DNA from: Salticus scenicus
Taxonomy: Eukaryota; Arthropoda; Arachnida; Araneae; Salticidae
Assembly: GCA_963930645.1 (NCBI GenBank)
Contig: OZ005648.1
Span: 149,308,035 to 149,372,034 of the forward strand
Reading direction: 5' to 3'
DNA: 64,000 nucleotides
Within the stretch, counting starts at the first letter, position 1. Each line of letters starts with the position of its first letter. This document shows, piece after piece, positions 37,351 through 47,830 of the stretch. The translations under genes and the position numbers were made by a program. Under the pieces are notes generated by a model. The model was given only the letters and a program-made list of their open reading frames with translations. It ran no database searches and was not told the origin of the DNA.

Positions 37351-37722
37351 AACTTCCGAAATAATACTCCAAATCGAACCAAATTTGAACAGCGAATTTA
37401 TCTTATAAATACCTTGAATGGGACTGATAACCAAGTTGCTGTGGCATTTTGTTTTCAAGTGGAGGTTCTTCAAAGTATCAAATTTACATTAAAAAGCGTA
37501 TTTAAGACAGGAATTTCCTTGAATTTTAATGTATACGTATACCAAATAAAGGTTTCAAGCAAATTTGTTACTGAACTTTATCCGCCATTTTTAACCAAGT
37601 TCAGATGTTATAAACTAATAGGGAGAAATCCGGCTACCTCTTGAAAATTTATAATCATGATAACTTTTTATTTTCTATTTCAATTCGAACCAAAGTTGGA
37701 TAGTTAACTGATCATATAAATA
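37351..37722 (+). repeat. composite repeat, copy B, part 2
   Basis: It resumes exactly where the LINE's target duplication ends (aataatactccaaatcgaac) and runs to gatcatataaata. It is cut there by the mariner element at a TA. Continuation with tcttagatgagttcattgg is at 61,049. Confidence 0.85.
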
Positions 37723-38009
37723 CAGGAAAGTTAGAATTAAAGTGACCCTATTCAGACCCCTCTAGAACCCGTTCTGCTAATCGGATTTTGATGAAATTTG
37801 GTATATACGTTATATGGCCCATGGGGAAACAATTTCTGTATTAAATAATAGTTCAAATTTTGACCATCAGATAGCGCTTTTCAATGATTCCTTATGAAAA
37901 TTAGTCAAACCTATAAAAAGAGTTCAAGTCAGAGCCAGAAAATCATTCTACGTGCCTTTGCAATCGACAAGCATGCCCTTACAGAAGAAAGATCGAGCGT
38001 TACTGGTAA
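37723..38009 (+). mobile_element. mariner left end and first transposase codons
   Basis: It contains the left inverted repeat (37,723-37,870) and then the start region of transposase. The frame at the break reads QKKDRALLV and would continue into KLFYQNGSNS at 59,771. It ends with the LINE target site agcgttactggtaa (37,996-38,009). Confidence 0.82.
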
Positions 38010-38587
38010 GATACTTGTGATTCGCCCCGCCCGAAGGCACCCGAGTAACAAACTGTCTTGTCGAAACAACAGCATCCCCACAGCAGGAGCCCACACAGGC
38101 TCAGACATCCCGACGCCCTAAACGCCACAACGACACCGGCCCGCGCGAGCCGGAGCAACCCAAGGAGCCGAGCGAAAGCCCGGTCCCCCCAGCAGGTGCG
38201 AGGCACGAGCACCGAACCCAGCAGAACACCCAGGCAAAGCCGCAGCGAGCGGCACCGCACCACAACCCACCAAGAACCACCCCGACAAGTAGACAACAAA
38301 ATAGAAGCAACAAAGTACAAATATAAACTAATACTAATACTAAAACTAAAAATAACAAATGTATATAAAGTTTACAGACAGTAGGGGAAAGGGCAGGGGC
38401 AAAGCTAAAAACTAAATAATAAAGCCAGGTCAGGGACACGAACAACCTGTTCACCAAAACGAAGTAGAGAAATCTAATACCCACCCAAAATAAAACAGTA
38501 CAAAAACAATATTTATTAATATGAGATAAAAGTGCTTAAAACTAATAAGCACAAACAAAAATAATTAAACAGCATAAAACACAGTAC
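38010..38587 (-). mobile_element. LINE-2 3' untranslated region, GC-rich and G-rich on the sense strand
   Basis: On the minus strand this follows the ORF2 stop and ends gcgaatcacaagtatc at the target duplication, without a clear poly(A) tail. About 38,020-38,300 is strongly GC-rich in an AT-rich window, and the sense strand has many GGG and GGGG runs. Open frames on either strand here (Arg/Ser/Pro-rich) are by-products of composition. Confidence 0.7.
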
Positions 38588-40513
38588 TTATAAGCTAGTA
38601 AAAAAAATATTACAATAATATTTCACGATCTGCAGTAATCCATATCTTGTTCTTTGGTTTGCAAGCAAAACATACAAACGAACATCTTTGAAATCCTTGG
38701 GAAAATGCTCGAGTCTGATGCTGTCGACCAGGGAGCAGCGATAAACAACATGGTTGATATCCTGGATCCCCGAGTTGCAGGACAAAGAAAACTCTTGTTG
38801 AAAAAACGATTTTGATATGTTCCAAAGAACCCGTGATTAGTGATGATCTGGTTGAGGTAGAAGTTTCCCATAATTCTTCAAGGGTCAATCTTCGGAATTA
38901 AACCGTATGTATGTCTTCCTTTGTCGGAGCTATCCCACTCTAGTTGCCAAACTCTTATTTTTAACTCCTTAAAATTTAAGTTGATGATGTTCTTCTTTTT
39001 AGGTAAGGTAATACTTATGTCTTCCAGGAGGGTGGCGTCCTTCGCCAACCCATCCACCACCTCGTTGAATTCGTATCCAGCATGGGCTTTGATCCAGCAT
39101 AATCTGATGTCTACTTCTTGTAACTCTTTCGTGAGATCTTTGATATCGCTGATGATCTTGTTTTTCGTGAGAAAGCCTTCGAGAGACATCAGAGTTGATC
39201 TGGAATCCGAAATAATAATATCTTTGTCAAGTCGAAGTCGCTTTATAAACTTAAAAGATTCTAAGATGGCAATGGCTTCATCTTCGATTACACTAGAGTG
39301 GTCTGGCAACCTGAATTTTTCGGAATGAGAAATGGCATTGTTAAAGATATGGAGGAAGGCGCAGCCTACTTTACCATCCAATTCTGAATCATCCGTGAAG
39401 AAGTAGTTTACATCGCTCTCCCTGCGGATAAGGTTGTAGTCGAAGTAACTCTAGGTGATGTTAAAGACATCCCAAGGAGGAGAAATAGTAGTAATATCTT
39501 TTGTGAACTCGTTAGCAAGAAGACTAAAGTCTTCGTTGATCACATCTTCTTTCCAATCGAGAACTTGAATTTTATACTTGTTATACTTAAGTGAAATTCT
39601 CAAAGGAACAATACCAGCCAGGGTACAAAGAGCATCAGTGGACACCGTGGTATAACACTTAGTAATCAGTAATAAAAATAACGTTGAATGCTTTTCAATT
39701 TATCAAAAATATATCTATATTCATGAAACCAAATTTCTGAACAGTATAAGATCATTTTCTCAACCACAATAAAATAAAGATATTTCAATAGCGTGATATC
39801 CAAACCCCACATGGCCCGCGAGATACTCTTCACCCTGACCGTATAATCCAGAACATTGTTATAAAGGTAAATAAGATGCTCTGTCCAGTTGAATTTGTAA
39901 TCGATGACGACACCCAAGTAAGTAAGAGCTTTCAAATATTTTATTTTAATATCACCATAAGTAATCTTAGGTATACAAGTATTCAATTTAGATACTTTAC
40001 GAATCATGGTGAAGTTGGACTTGTTCTTATTGACTTCTAAACCCCTAACCTCAGCCCACTTAATAACTTTTTCTAAATAACTACTACCAGTAGTACTAAA
40101 ATGATAAGCGGCCGTAGCATTTGTGATGATTAGTAAATCGTCTGCAAAAGCCTGGACAGAACCCCTAACGTCGGGGTCTTCCAAAAACGAATTAATGACA
40201 ATGTTCCAGAGTTTCTGGCCGAGGCTAGAACTTTGAGGTACACCTCTATTGTATCACAGATGCACGTCATCGGAAGAGACATCTCTATCGTGGAGGAAAT
40301 TCAAAATGATATTATATAAGCTTGGAGGCGCATCATAATCAATAAGAGCATCGTGAATGGAACTCCAGAAAATGCTATTAAAAGCATTACTGAAATCAAT
40401 TGAAAGAAGCAATGTAATTTCATTGTTGTTAAGGGTGCTTTTAATTTTCTCGGTGACTCTTTTTAGGGCTTTAGAAGTAGACTTACCTTTACGAAAACCA
40501 AACTGACATTCGG
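38588..40513 (-). pseudogene. LINE-2 ORF2, 3' half: RT palm to RNase H and Cys/His tail
   Basis: Read from 40,513 down: CQFGFRKGKSTSKAL, RT motif A LLSIDFSNAFNSI, motif B GVPQSSSLGQKLWN and motif C FADDLLI with the catalytic Asp pair (about 40,137). The thumb is LTYLGVVIDYKFNWTEHL. A Trp codon before motif B has become TGA. RNase H follows after breaks near 39,650 and 39,430: FTDDSELDGK region, VIEDEAIAILESFKFI, IIISDSRSTL and WIKAHAGYEFNEVVDGLAKD. The tail SCNSGIQDINHVVYRC is the usual Cys/His end. The group is I/Jockey-like with RNase H. It is inactive as it stands. Confidence 0.88.
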
Positions 40514-40899
40514 AAACTAGTGGATCTGCAGATCAGGAGCCTCAACGTCCTATTTGTATCAGACATTATTCAATAGGTCATTTTTATTTATTCCTTATTA
40601 TATAACAGTATATATTGATTCGATAGACTTGTTATCATAATCAGATACATTCCTGAGGGGGGGCTGCAGCCTCCCTCAACCCCCTGCTCTATCTCTCTTT
40701 GTATACTTATCTGTATATCATATAAAGTGATACGGAATTATAAATAATTGTATTTACTTTTCCATACATTCTTTCAACGAGGCTTAGTAAGTTGATAAAA
40801 TGCTAATTTTCTGCATTTCTAGTCATTTTAGTGTTAAAACAGCCTAATTTTTCCTTAAAAACGCATTAAAAAGCTCCAAGAAGGGAAGAAATGGATTTG

Positions 40900-41345
40900 T
40901 CGCCAAATTTGGCGACTGTTTTCCTCTTTGGCGATTTTTGGCGACCTTGGCGAGAAATTCCTTATTAGGGATATACCAAATATGGACGCTCTAATCTCAT
41001 TGGCTGATGAGATACGAGAATTTTCCAGAACAGCCTGGGTTCGATAGAAAAGTATAAAAGGAGCATTTTTTTCACCGAGGCAGTCAGTCTGAGATCTGCG
41101 TCAGTTTGCTTTGCCTTGAGCCTATTTGAATGAGACTTGCTTTATGTGTTATTGTTAAACAGTTTGTGCTGTTGTTGTGCTGTTAACGGCTATTGATTAA
41201 GCTGTGTTTACTGGTTGAATTGAAGCTGATACTTGGTTTATAGACCTGTATTTTTCTGGAACTATCTGTGAATAAATCACTGAATTATTACAAGTTTCGC
41301 CTTTCATTCTCGGACAACTTACGAACCCCCCAAGTACGCAACAAT
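40900..41345 (+). repeat. probable solo LTR with core promoter and poly(A) signal
   Basis: TTGGCGA-type motifs recur in both orientations at 40,897-40,960. A TATA box lies at 41,053, an arthropod-type TCAGT initiator at 41,084-41,088 and AATAAA at 41,271. The end is cggacaacttacgaaccccc then aagtacgcaaca. This U3-R-U5-like order and the matching end at 24,862 suggest an LTR of a Gypsy- or BEL-type element. No internal coding region flanks it. The left boundary is uncertain. Confidence 0.5.
41053..41088 (+). promoter_or_regulatory. core promoter: TATA box and TCAGT initiator
   Basis: TATAAAAG begins at 41,053 and gTCAGTc has its A at 41,086, a spacing of 33 bp. This is the normal Pol II arrangement in arthropods. 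It probably drove the LTR transcript. Confidence 0.5.
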
Positions 41346-42189
41346 ATGTATTCTTAATAAACGACGGTCTTGTATTATTTCCCTGAAATTCATAATTACC
41401 AAATTTAATAACTACCAAATTTCATACAAAAAAAAAAAAAAATACATAGCACATCGGAAATATTTTGCGTAACCTTTAAGTTAACTACCAATTCTATACC
41501 ACAATTTTCCACAGGAAAAAATGCTTTTAAAATTCTAATAAAATTTCATTATATTTGATGGGGTGTAGTGTAACCATGTTAAAATACTCTTAAGAAATAC
41601 CGACTATAGACCGTAATAGTACGAATTTCTTTTATCTATCCCGGTAAAGTAGCCACAATCATTATAAACGCCAATAATAAGAATAAACCTAATTAATTAT
41701 AACTCATTAATTTTTCAAACTAATTTGACATTATTTGGATGATTACAGTACATACTCGTAATTATTTTGTGTGGTTCCATTAATTATTTAGTCGATACAT
41801 ACCCTTTTTTAAGAGTAAACATGATTTTAAGCATCTTTATAATGTATGTTAATTTTATTAATTTCAATTCAGCATAAACGCATTAAAGTGCGCGCTTAAA
41901 TAAAAATTTGTCCATAGGCTCCAATGTTACGAAATTTTTTTGTGTGTCTCTGTAAACGAACCATAAACATTGTATACACCAGTAAAAACTATTCAGCTTA
42001 TTTTGCATTTAAAATTAATAATTGTTCCAAATTTAACATCGTTTGGATGACACCGTGACATTGTCAGAACACTTTTGTAAGGTCCTGTACATTAATTAGA
42101 AATCTTAAAAGCACATATTTTCTTCAAACAGCATAAGTTTAAGCATCTTACTCACGTACGCTAGTTTCATTTTCTTGATTGCAAAGTAA
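41346..42189. other. AT-rich region with degenerate modules, no gene
   Basis: Poly(A) is near 41,429. From about 41,570 the sequence contains decayed units (taatagtacgaatttc; ccaatgttacgaaattt; tctctgtaaacgaacc). They grade into the 173-bp minisatellite. Confidence 0.55.
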
Positions 42190-43597
42190 TGGTATTAAAA
42201 TACGTTTAAACGAAATTCACCCCTTACGCCGTAATGTTAAGAATTTTGGCGTGTCCCTGTACACAGTTTATAAACAATATAGCAATAAAAATTATACAGC
42301 TACTTATATGCAAAGCTGGAAAGTGTGCGACAATTTGCAAGTCAATCGAAGGATATTTGCGGCCGCTATTGCGGTACATAGAAATTCTTCCCATAGACCG
42401 TAATGATAAGAAACACTTTGGCGTGTCCCTGTACACGAACGACAAATGGAATACACGCCTAACACTATACAGTTATTTCTGTTGAGCTCATGAACATGTG
42501 TACCAAATTTGCAGTGAATAGTGTGATTTTTGGGGCCGCTATCGCGGTACATACAAATTCTTTCCATAGGCCGTAATGATAAGAAAAACTTTGGTGTGTC
42601 CCTGTATACGAACTACAAATGGAATACATACCAAAAACTATACAGCTGATTTCGTGGGGATCATGAACATGTGTACCAAATTTCAAGTCAATAGCGTGAT
42701 TTTTGCGGCCGCTATCACACGACAGACAGACATACAGACGGACAGACGGCACCCAAAATCCTTTTGAGTCTCAACAGAGGGCCTCCACTGACGTTTCGTC
42801 AAAAATTGGAAGTCAATAGCTTGATTTTTGCGGTGGCTATCGCGGTACATACAAATTCCTCCCGTAGGTCGTAATGGTAAGAAAAACTCTGGCGTGCAAC
42901 TGTACACGAATTACAAATGGAATACACACCCAAAAACATACATAGATGATTTCGTGGGGCTCATGAATATGTGTACCAAATTGCAAGTCAATAGCGTGAT
43001 TTTTGTGGCCGCTATCGCGATTCATACAAATTCCCCCCTTAGGCCGTAATGATAAGAAAAACTCTGGCGTGTCCCTGTATACGAATTGCAATTGGAATAC
43101 ATACCAAAAACTATACAGCTGATTTCGTGGGGCTCATGAACATGTGTACCAAATTTCAAGTCAATTGCGCTATTTTTGCGGCCGCTACCGCGATACATAC
43201 AAATTCCTCCCATTGACTGTAATGATAAGAAAAACTTTGGAGTGTCCCTGTATACGAACTACAAATGGAATACATACCAAAAACTATACAGGTGATTTCG
43301 TGGGGCTCCTGAACATGTATACTAAATTTCAAGTCAATAGCGCTATTTTTGCGGCCGCTATCGCGATACATACAAATTCCTCCCATAGGCCGTAATGATA
43401 AGAAAAACTTTGGCGTGTCCCTGTATACGAAATACAAATGGAATACATACCAAAAACTATACAGCTGATTTCGTGGGGCTCATGAACATGTGTACCAAAT
43501 TTCAAGTCAATAGCACTATTTGTGCGGCTGCTATCGCGCGACAGACAGACACAGCCCAAAACCGTTTTGAGTCTCAATGTAGGGCCTCCACTGACGT
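42190..43597 (+). repeat. 173-bp minisatellite array, copy 1
   Basis: The unit contains gcgtgtccctgtatacgaac, tggaatacataccaaaaac, tgatttcgtggggctcatg and gcggccgctatcgcg. Unit starts near 42,262, 42,435, 42,608, 42,906, 43,081, 43,254 and 43,427 give a period of 173-175 bp. A 124-bp end-type block is inserted at about 42,717-42,840 (gacagacagacata, then gagggcctccactgacg). The same block type closes the array at 43,545-43,597. Open frames in all phases follow the period and are not genes. Confidence 0.92.
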
Positions 43598-44079
43598 TTC
43601 GGCAATGATATTGTTATGTTCGAGGAAATAATCAAGACGACTTGTAATCACATTATTAAAGACTTTTCCGAGTGTTAGCAGCAGACAAATAGGTCGATAG
43701 CTTCCAGGAAGGTCGGGTGGCTTACTCTCCTTTAAAATAAGAATAACTTTAGCACTTTTCCAGGTCTTAGGAAACTTTCCAGATTTCAAACAATATTTTA
43801 ATACATCAACAAACCAAACACGGTCGGCATGGAAAACGTGTTTTATAATTTCGTAACGAATACCATCATGTCCTGGAGCCTTGTTATTTTGCAATTGATT
43901 TATAATATTATAAACTTCATTAATAGAAATCGGAATAAAGTTAGGTTCTATAGATTTACTTGTGCTATTGTATAAATTGTAGTTGAGACCAAAATGGTGA
44001 CTCAGAATTAATTCTATACTTTCATTCCTGTTAATATTAGAGTTTCCATCTTCTTTAATCATACTAGTTATATTGAGTG
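43598..44079 (-). pseudogene. LINE-2 ORF2: RT N-terminal part, duplicate 1
   Basis: It encodes ISINEVYNIINQLQNNKAPG, HDGIRYEIIKHVF, SAKVILILKESKPPDLP and GSYRPICLLLTLGKVFNNVI, the RT motifs before the palm. It ends HNNIIAE at the minisatellite junction, and the next residues lie at 40,513. The 5' side is cut at 44,079 by the 12.1-kb CACTG element and resumes at 56,204. About five residues differ from the duplicate at 58,531. Confidence 0.88.
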
Positions 44080-44216
44080 CACTGTTAAAAATTTTTTTGT
44101 GAATTTACAGAGAATCTATTGGTAATTAATTATATTAAATCTTATGTAAATTTACGGAGGATTAAAAACAGAGATTCTGTCAAAATATAGAGAAACTACA
44201 CTGTACATTAATCATA

Positions 44217-44556
44217 GTCTCTGTAAATTTACATAGATCAAAATATTCAAGTCTCTGTAAATTTAAATATTTGAAACATCATAGTCTCTGTAAATCTACA
44301 TATGTCAAAATATGCAAGTCTCCGTAAATTCGATCATGTAAAAGCATATAAGACTCTGTAAATTTACCATTGTAAAAAAAAACCACGTCTCTGTAAGGTT
44401 ACATATGTAAAATCCTACAAATCTCTGTAAAATTACATACGGAAAAACATCCAAGTCTCTGTAAAATTACATAGGTAAGAACATCCAAGTCTCCGTAAAT
44501 TTCGTATATAATATTATGAAAATCTCAGTAAATTTATCCATGTAAAAATACCTAAT
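44217..44556 (+). repeat. 34-bp subterminal tandem array
   Basis: About ten copies of a unit led by gtctctgtaaatttacata occur at roughly 34-bp steps (44,217, 44,251, 44,285, 44,319, 44,352, 44,386, 44,422, 44,456, 44,490, 44,523). It lies just inside the left end of the 12.1-kb element. Related ctctgtaattt motifs occur in the CACTG MITEs at 34,499 and 35,143. Confidence 0.85.
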
Positions 44557-44559
44557 ATT

Positions 44560-44800
44560 TGAAGGCCCCACCATTGGCTGAGAAGCTCTACTCTCAACGT
44601 TTGAAGGCGGAAGGCGCATGGTTCGATCCCAGGTTGCGATTTTCGACCTACCCATTAGGAATTTTCCGCGGATTTCTCCAAAACTTGTATAAATAAGGGA
44701 TAAGACATTTTAGAAAGACCTACACTTACGGCAATCCCCACAGGTCTAGAAACCTAGCACATCCAATCGGCTTTACCTAACGCCGATTAAATATTAGTAT
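44560..44800 (+). mobile_element. tRNA-derived SINE-like element, family B
   Basis: A tRNA-like head has a good B box (tggttcgatccc, 44,619-44,630). Then come ttttcgacctacccattag, gtataaataagggataaga and a tail with caggtctagaaacctagc. The opposite-strand copy at 45,105-45,300 shares all of these blocks. It is a Pol III-type mobile element, not a functional tRNA gene. Confidence 0.68.
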
Positions 44801-45104
44801 GTTTATAAGCGTATCGAAGACACTCTAAATTGGCATATTACTTAAAATAAATTTCATTATTATCAATTTATAAGTACAAAAATATCCAACAGTAAGTTTA
44901 TATTCATGAATATAGGTAAGAATCAGGTAAATACGTTACATAAGTACAGATTCAACTTAAGGAAAAGAAACTTAAAGTTGGATGTTTTTGCACTTGTAGA
45001 TTCATTGTTCAGCCTTGGGATTTATTTTAAATGCGCGTCAGTTTAGAGTGTTTTGAATATAGGCTTCTAAATATACTAATATTATTGTGGTGCTAAAATC
45101 ACAT
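44801..45104. repeat. spacer between the two SINE-like copies, itself partly inverted
   Basis: aagtttatattcatg-type and ttaagttgaatctgtactta sequence and the attcaaaacactctaaa block (complement near 45,045) pair with the other side. The inverted arrangement therefore extends beyond the SINE bodies. No gene is seen. Confidence 0.5.
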
Positions 45105-45300
45105 TGGTTACTCCAGAGTTCTAGGCCTGTATAGAATGCCTTATGTGTAGGTCATTCTAAGGTGTTCTATCCCTTATTTACAAAAGTTTTTAAGAAAACC
45201 TTGGAAAATTTCGAATGGGTAGGCTGAAAATCTCAACCTGAGATCGAACTTCGCACCTCCCACCTTCAAACTTTGAGATTAGAACTCCTCGGAAAATGAT
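45105..45300 (-). mobile_element. tRNA-derived SINE-like element, family B, inverted copy
   Basis: On the minus strand it reads agtttgaaggtgggaggt, gcgaagttcgatctcaggtt, ttttcagcctacccattcg, gtaaataagggatagaaca and taggcctagaactctgg. It matches the 44,560 copy in order. The B box is agttcgatctc. Confidence 0.68.
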
Positions 45301-46255
45301 GGGACAAGAAGACCGGACTTTAGTATCTACATTAAAATTCAAAAGTATAAAATTGGTTAAGCTTGTATTACCTTTGGTAGGATTTGTAATGATGCGCTTT
45401 AACAGGTTTTTAGCTACAGTTTTTATTAATGTTGTGGTACATTTTGCATCCATTAAACTTTTAATAAAAATTTTATAAAAGAAGCTAATTTATATATTAT
45501 GGTACTTCTAATAAAATGATCAGAAATAATTGCAAAATATATCATATGTTTGCTTAATATTGCTCGGTTATATCTAGTCCATACCAAAATAAAAACTTAA
45601 TTCCCTCATTTAATATGACTCAATAGTGAAAGATCTCACAGGTCTAAATCTAAAATTTTGATTTGATAATTATGACATATTGATGGTTTTTGCTCGGCTG
45701 AAACCAAAACTAGATTTTACTCTATCACATACATATATTTATCAATACAATGTGCGCTATTTTTTTCATGACTCTTCCACCAATATAATTATACGGTTAC
45801 TTTTATAGTATGATTCCATGATTAATTACAATTAATCATGGAATCATACTAGAAACTACCGAAAGAGAAGGAATTGTGTCGGTAGACACCCTGTATTGGC
45901 GAAAGCTATGTGTAACAGAGGAAAATTGGCTTCAATTTCGGCTTCAGCAGATTAAAAATATAGGTATCAACTAAAATAAATTAAATTTTGCCAACATTAT
46001 ATTTGTAGATCTGTGTTAACAACCTCAGTTTCTTTCATTCAAAAAATACATCCACTTTTTAAATACACTTTAAAAATAAATATTTTAACTAATATACATA
46101 TATCTATTACATTTTGATTAGATATTAACTTAAAACAATTAGGAATGTAATTAAAACACTAATCGTTTAAAATTCATTATGCTCTTTAAAAGGTGTAAAC
46201 TTTCTAAATTGGGGGGAAAAAAAGAAAGGAAGAAGTGCTAAAAATTTGTTAGGTA
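45301..46255. other. AT-rich interior of the 12.1-kb element, no gene
   Basis: It has no recognisable coding sequence. It contains the near-perfect palindrome at 45,806-45,851. Confidence 0.55.
45806..45851. repeat. 46-bp near-perfect palindrome
   Basis: The arms tagtatgattccatgattaa and ttaatcatggaatcatacta pair completely around a loop of about 5 bases. No target duplication or family was recognised. It could be a tiny MITE or a hairpin terminator-like structure. Confidence 0.7.
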
Positions 46256-47828
46256 CACTACCTTTCCATAATGACCGCACACTTTCGATTTCAGACACTT
46301 TTTAAAGTATTTCAAAAAACGTTAAACAAATCATTTTGAAACTTCAGGGATGTGAAAGGAGGACCGGTAAAAATAATTAAAGTAAAATGAAAGTATTTGG
46401 CTTAACCCTGTAATAATTAATGCTTGAAATACGATATGGCAGTAGCATCTGATTATAGGACTCTTTCTCATTAACTTATTAAGTTTATATGTCTCTAACG
46501 CATATAATCAGGGAGATAAAGGTTTCTTTAAAAAATTGCAAAAAAATTTTCTTTTCTTTTTTTTTTTTTTTTTTTTAGCAATAACACGCAAAATGTGAAA
46601 AGACTGTGCAAAGTTATTTTCAGGAAACTGGACATACAATAATAAACACTGTATACTGCAATCAGAATGAAAAAAATATTAAATATCTAATGAAATATGA
46701 GTATTTTTACTAAATTTCTAACTGCGCATGCGTAAATGTTCAGTGTAATTTCATTTTCAAAATTTAACAGTGAAATTTTTTGAGCTACTTATATAAAAAC
46801 CCCAAACAAAAATCGTGTAAACTGAAAAAGTTCTACGTCATACAGAGCTGCCAACCAAATCCGGCAAATTGTTAGTACCCTTCTCCCCCCCCCTTTTCCT
46901 ACACCACTTAATTTTTAGAGTAATTCTCTTCAAATATATTTAGGATGAATGAAGAAAACAAATATTCTAAAAATTAAGTGGTGTGGAAAAGAGGCGGTAG
47001 TAACAATTTGCCGGATTAGGAGCAGCTCTGGTCATAGAATAAACTGAATTTCAGCTGTTCCCCAACAAAGAAATTGTTAAGAGGGTTTTCTCAATATTTA
47101 TTTACAATCACAGAAAATTGCATTACAGTTCATCGAATTAAAATAAATATGTGAGCAAAACTCCTTATACTTTAGCGTTTCTTCGAGAGAAACTGAAGAC
47201 CAGTTTCTTCTTTGGCGAAGAACTTTTTGAGTTTACACAATACTTGATTGGGTTTTTATATAAGTAATTCAATGCATTTGGCTACTAAATTATACCAATG
47301 AAATTTAGCTAAAACTTAGTCATGCGCAGTTAAAAATTATTTAGTAAAAATGCTCACATTTTATTAGATATTTAATATTTTTTTAATTCTGATTGCAGTA
47401 TGTTGTATCTAATGTTGTATATTGGGTTTCCCGAATATAGCTTTGTACTGGATTTAAAACCTTGCATGATATAGCAAAAAAAAAAAATGTTCGTCAATTT
47501 TTTAAAGAAATCTTTATATCTCCCTGATTACATGCGGTTGAGACTTAAAAAATTATACAGAAAATGAGAATGAGCCCCATAATCATATGCTACAGCCAGA
47601 ATGTATTTCGAGTATTATTTTATACTGGGTGATGCCAAATGCTCTCATTTTTCTTTAATTTTTTACTGGTCCCATTTTCACTTTTGGCACAGACAAATAA
47701 CTGAACTACATGAGGTATAACATGTTTTTTACACTCCTGAAGTTTCAAGATGATTTGTTAAGTATTTTTGAGTTATTTTAAAACGCATCTGAAATCGAAA
47801 GTGTCCGGTCATTTATGGAAAGGTAGTG
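46256..47828. mobile_element. 1.57-kb foldback DNA element with TA duplication
   Basis: The ends cactacctttccataatgac and gtcatttatggaaaggtagtg are inverted and flanked by TA (46,254-46,255; 47,829-47,830). The inversion continues through cactttcgatttcaga / tctgaaatcgaaagtg, tgattatatgcg / tctccctgattacatgcg, actgcaatcagaatgaaaa and accacttaatttttaga / tctaaaaattaagtggt. It meets near 46,945, so nearly the whole element can fold on itself. No transposase frame was seen. It is a Tc1/mariner or CACTA-like non-autonomous element. Confidence 0.8.
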
Positions 47829-47830
47829 TA

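Larger units (their letters stand above)
35775..37364 (+). mobile_element. 5'-truncated LINE with target-site duplication
   Basis: The LINE body is 35,789-37,350. It starts inside the RT thumb and ends in gggg followed by a short A tail. The target duplication is aacttccgaagtaa (35,775-35,788) and aacttccgaaataa (37,351-37,364), with one mismatch. The target is composite repeat B. The coding order RT, then RNase H, then a His/Cys-rich tail places it in the I/Jockey-like LINE group that carries RNase H. Confidence 0.88.
40514..43597. mobile_element. minisatellite-bearing insertion inside LINE-2
   Basis: It splits LINE-2 between codons that read IIAE and CQFGFRK. The flanks are ttcgg at 40,509-40,513 and 43,598-43,602, and similar actgac.ttcgg can be traced on both sides. 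It contains an LTR-like segment (40,900-41,345), degenerate modules (41,570-42,190) and a 173-bp minisatellite (42,190-43,545). The right end is tagggcctccactgacg. The left start tagtggatctgc and the complement of the right end cagtggaggccc share only agtgga, so the superfamily is undetermined. Confidence 0.6.

Noticed and set aside
38000..38480. Arg/Ser/Pro-rich and Leu/Val-rich open frames and an apparent CpG island
   Set aside because: They coincide with the GC-rich LINE-2 3' UTR, have no domain, and occur on both strands.
42190..43545. CRISPR-like array
   Set aside because: Units are 173 bp and nearly uniform, with no short repeat/spacer alternation, and the context is eukaryotic.
42200..43600. 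Many overlapping open frames of 60-95 codons on both strands in the 173-bp array, repeated at 57,700-58,520
   Set aside because: They repeat with the unit length in several phases and are a by-product of the minisatellite lacking stops.
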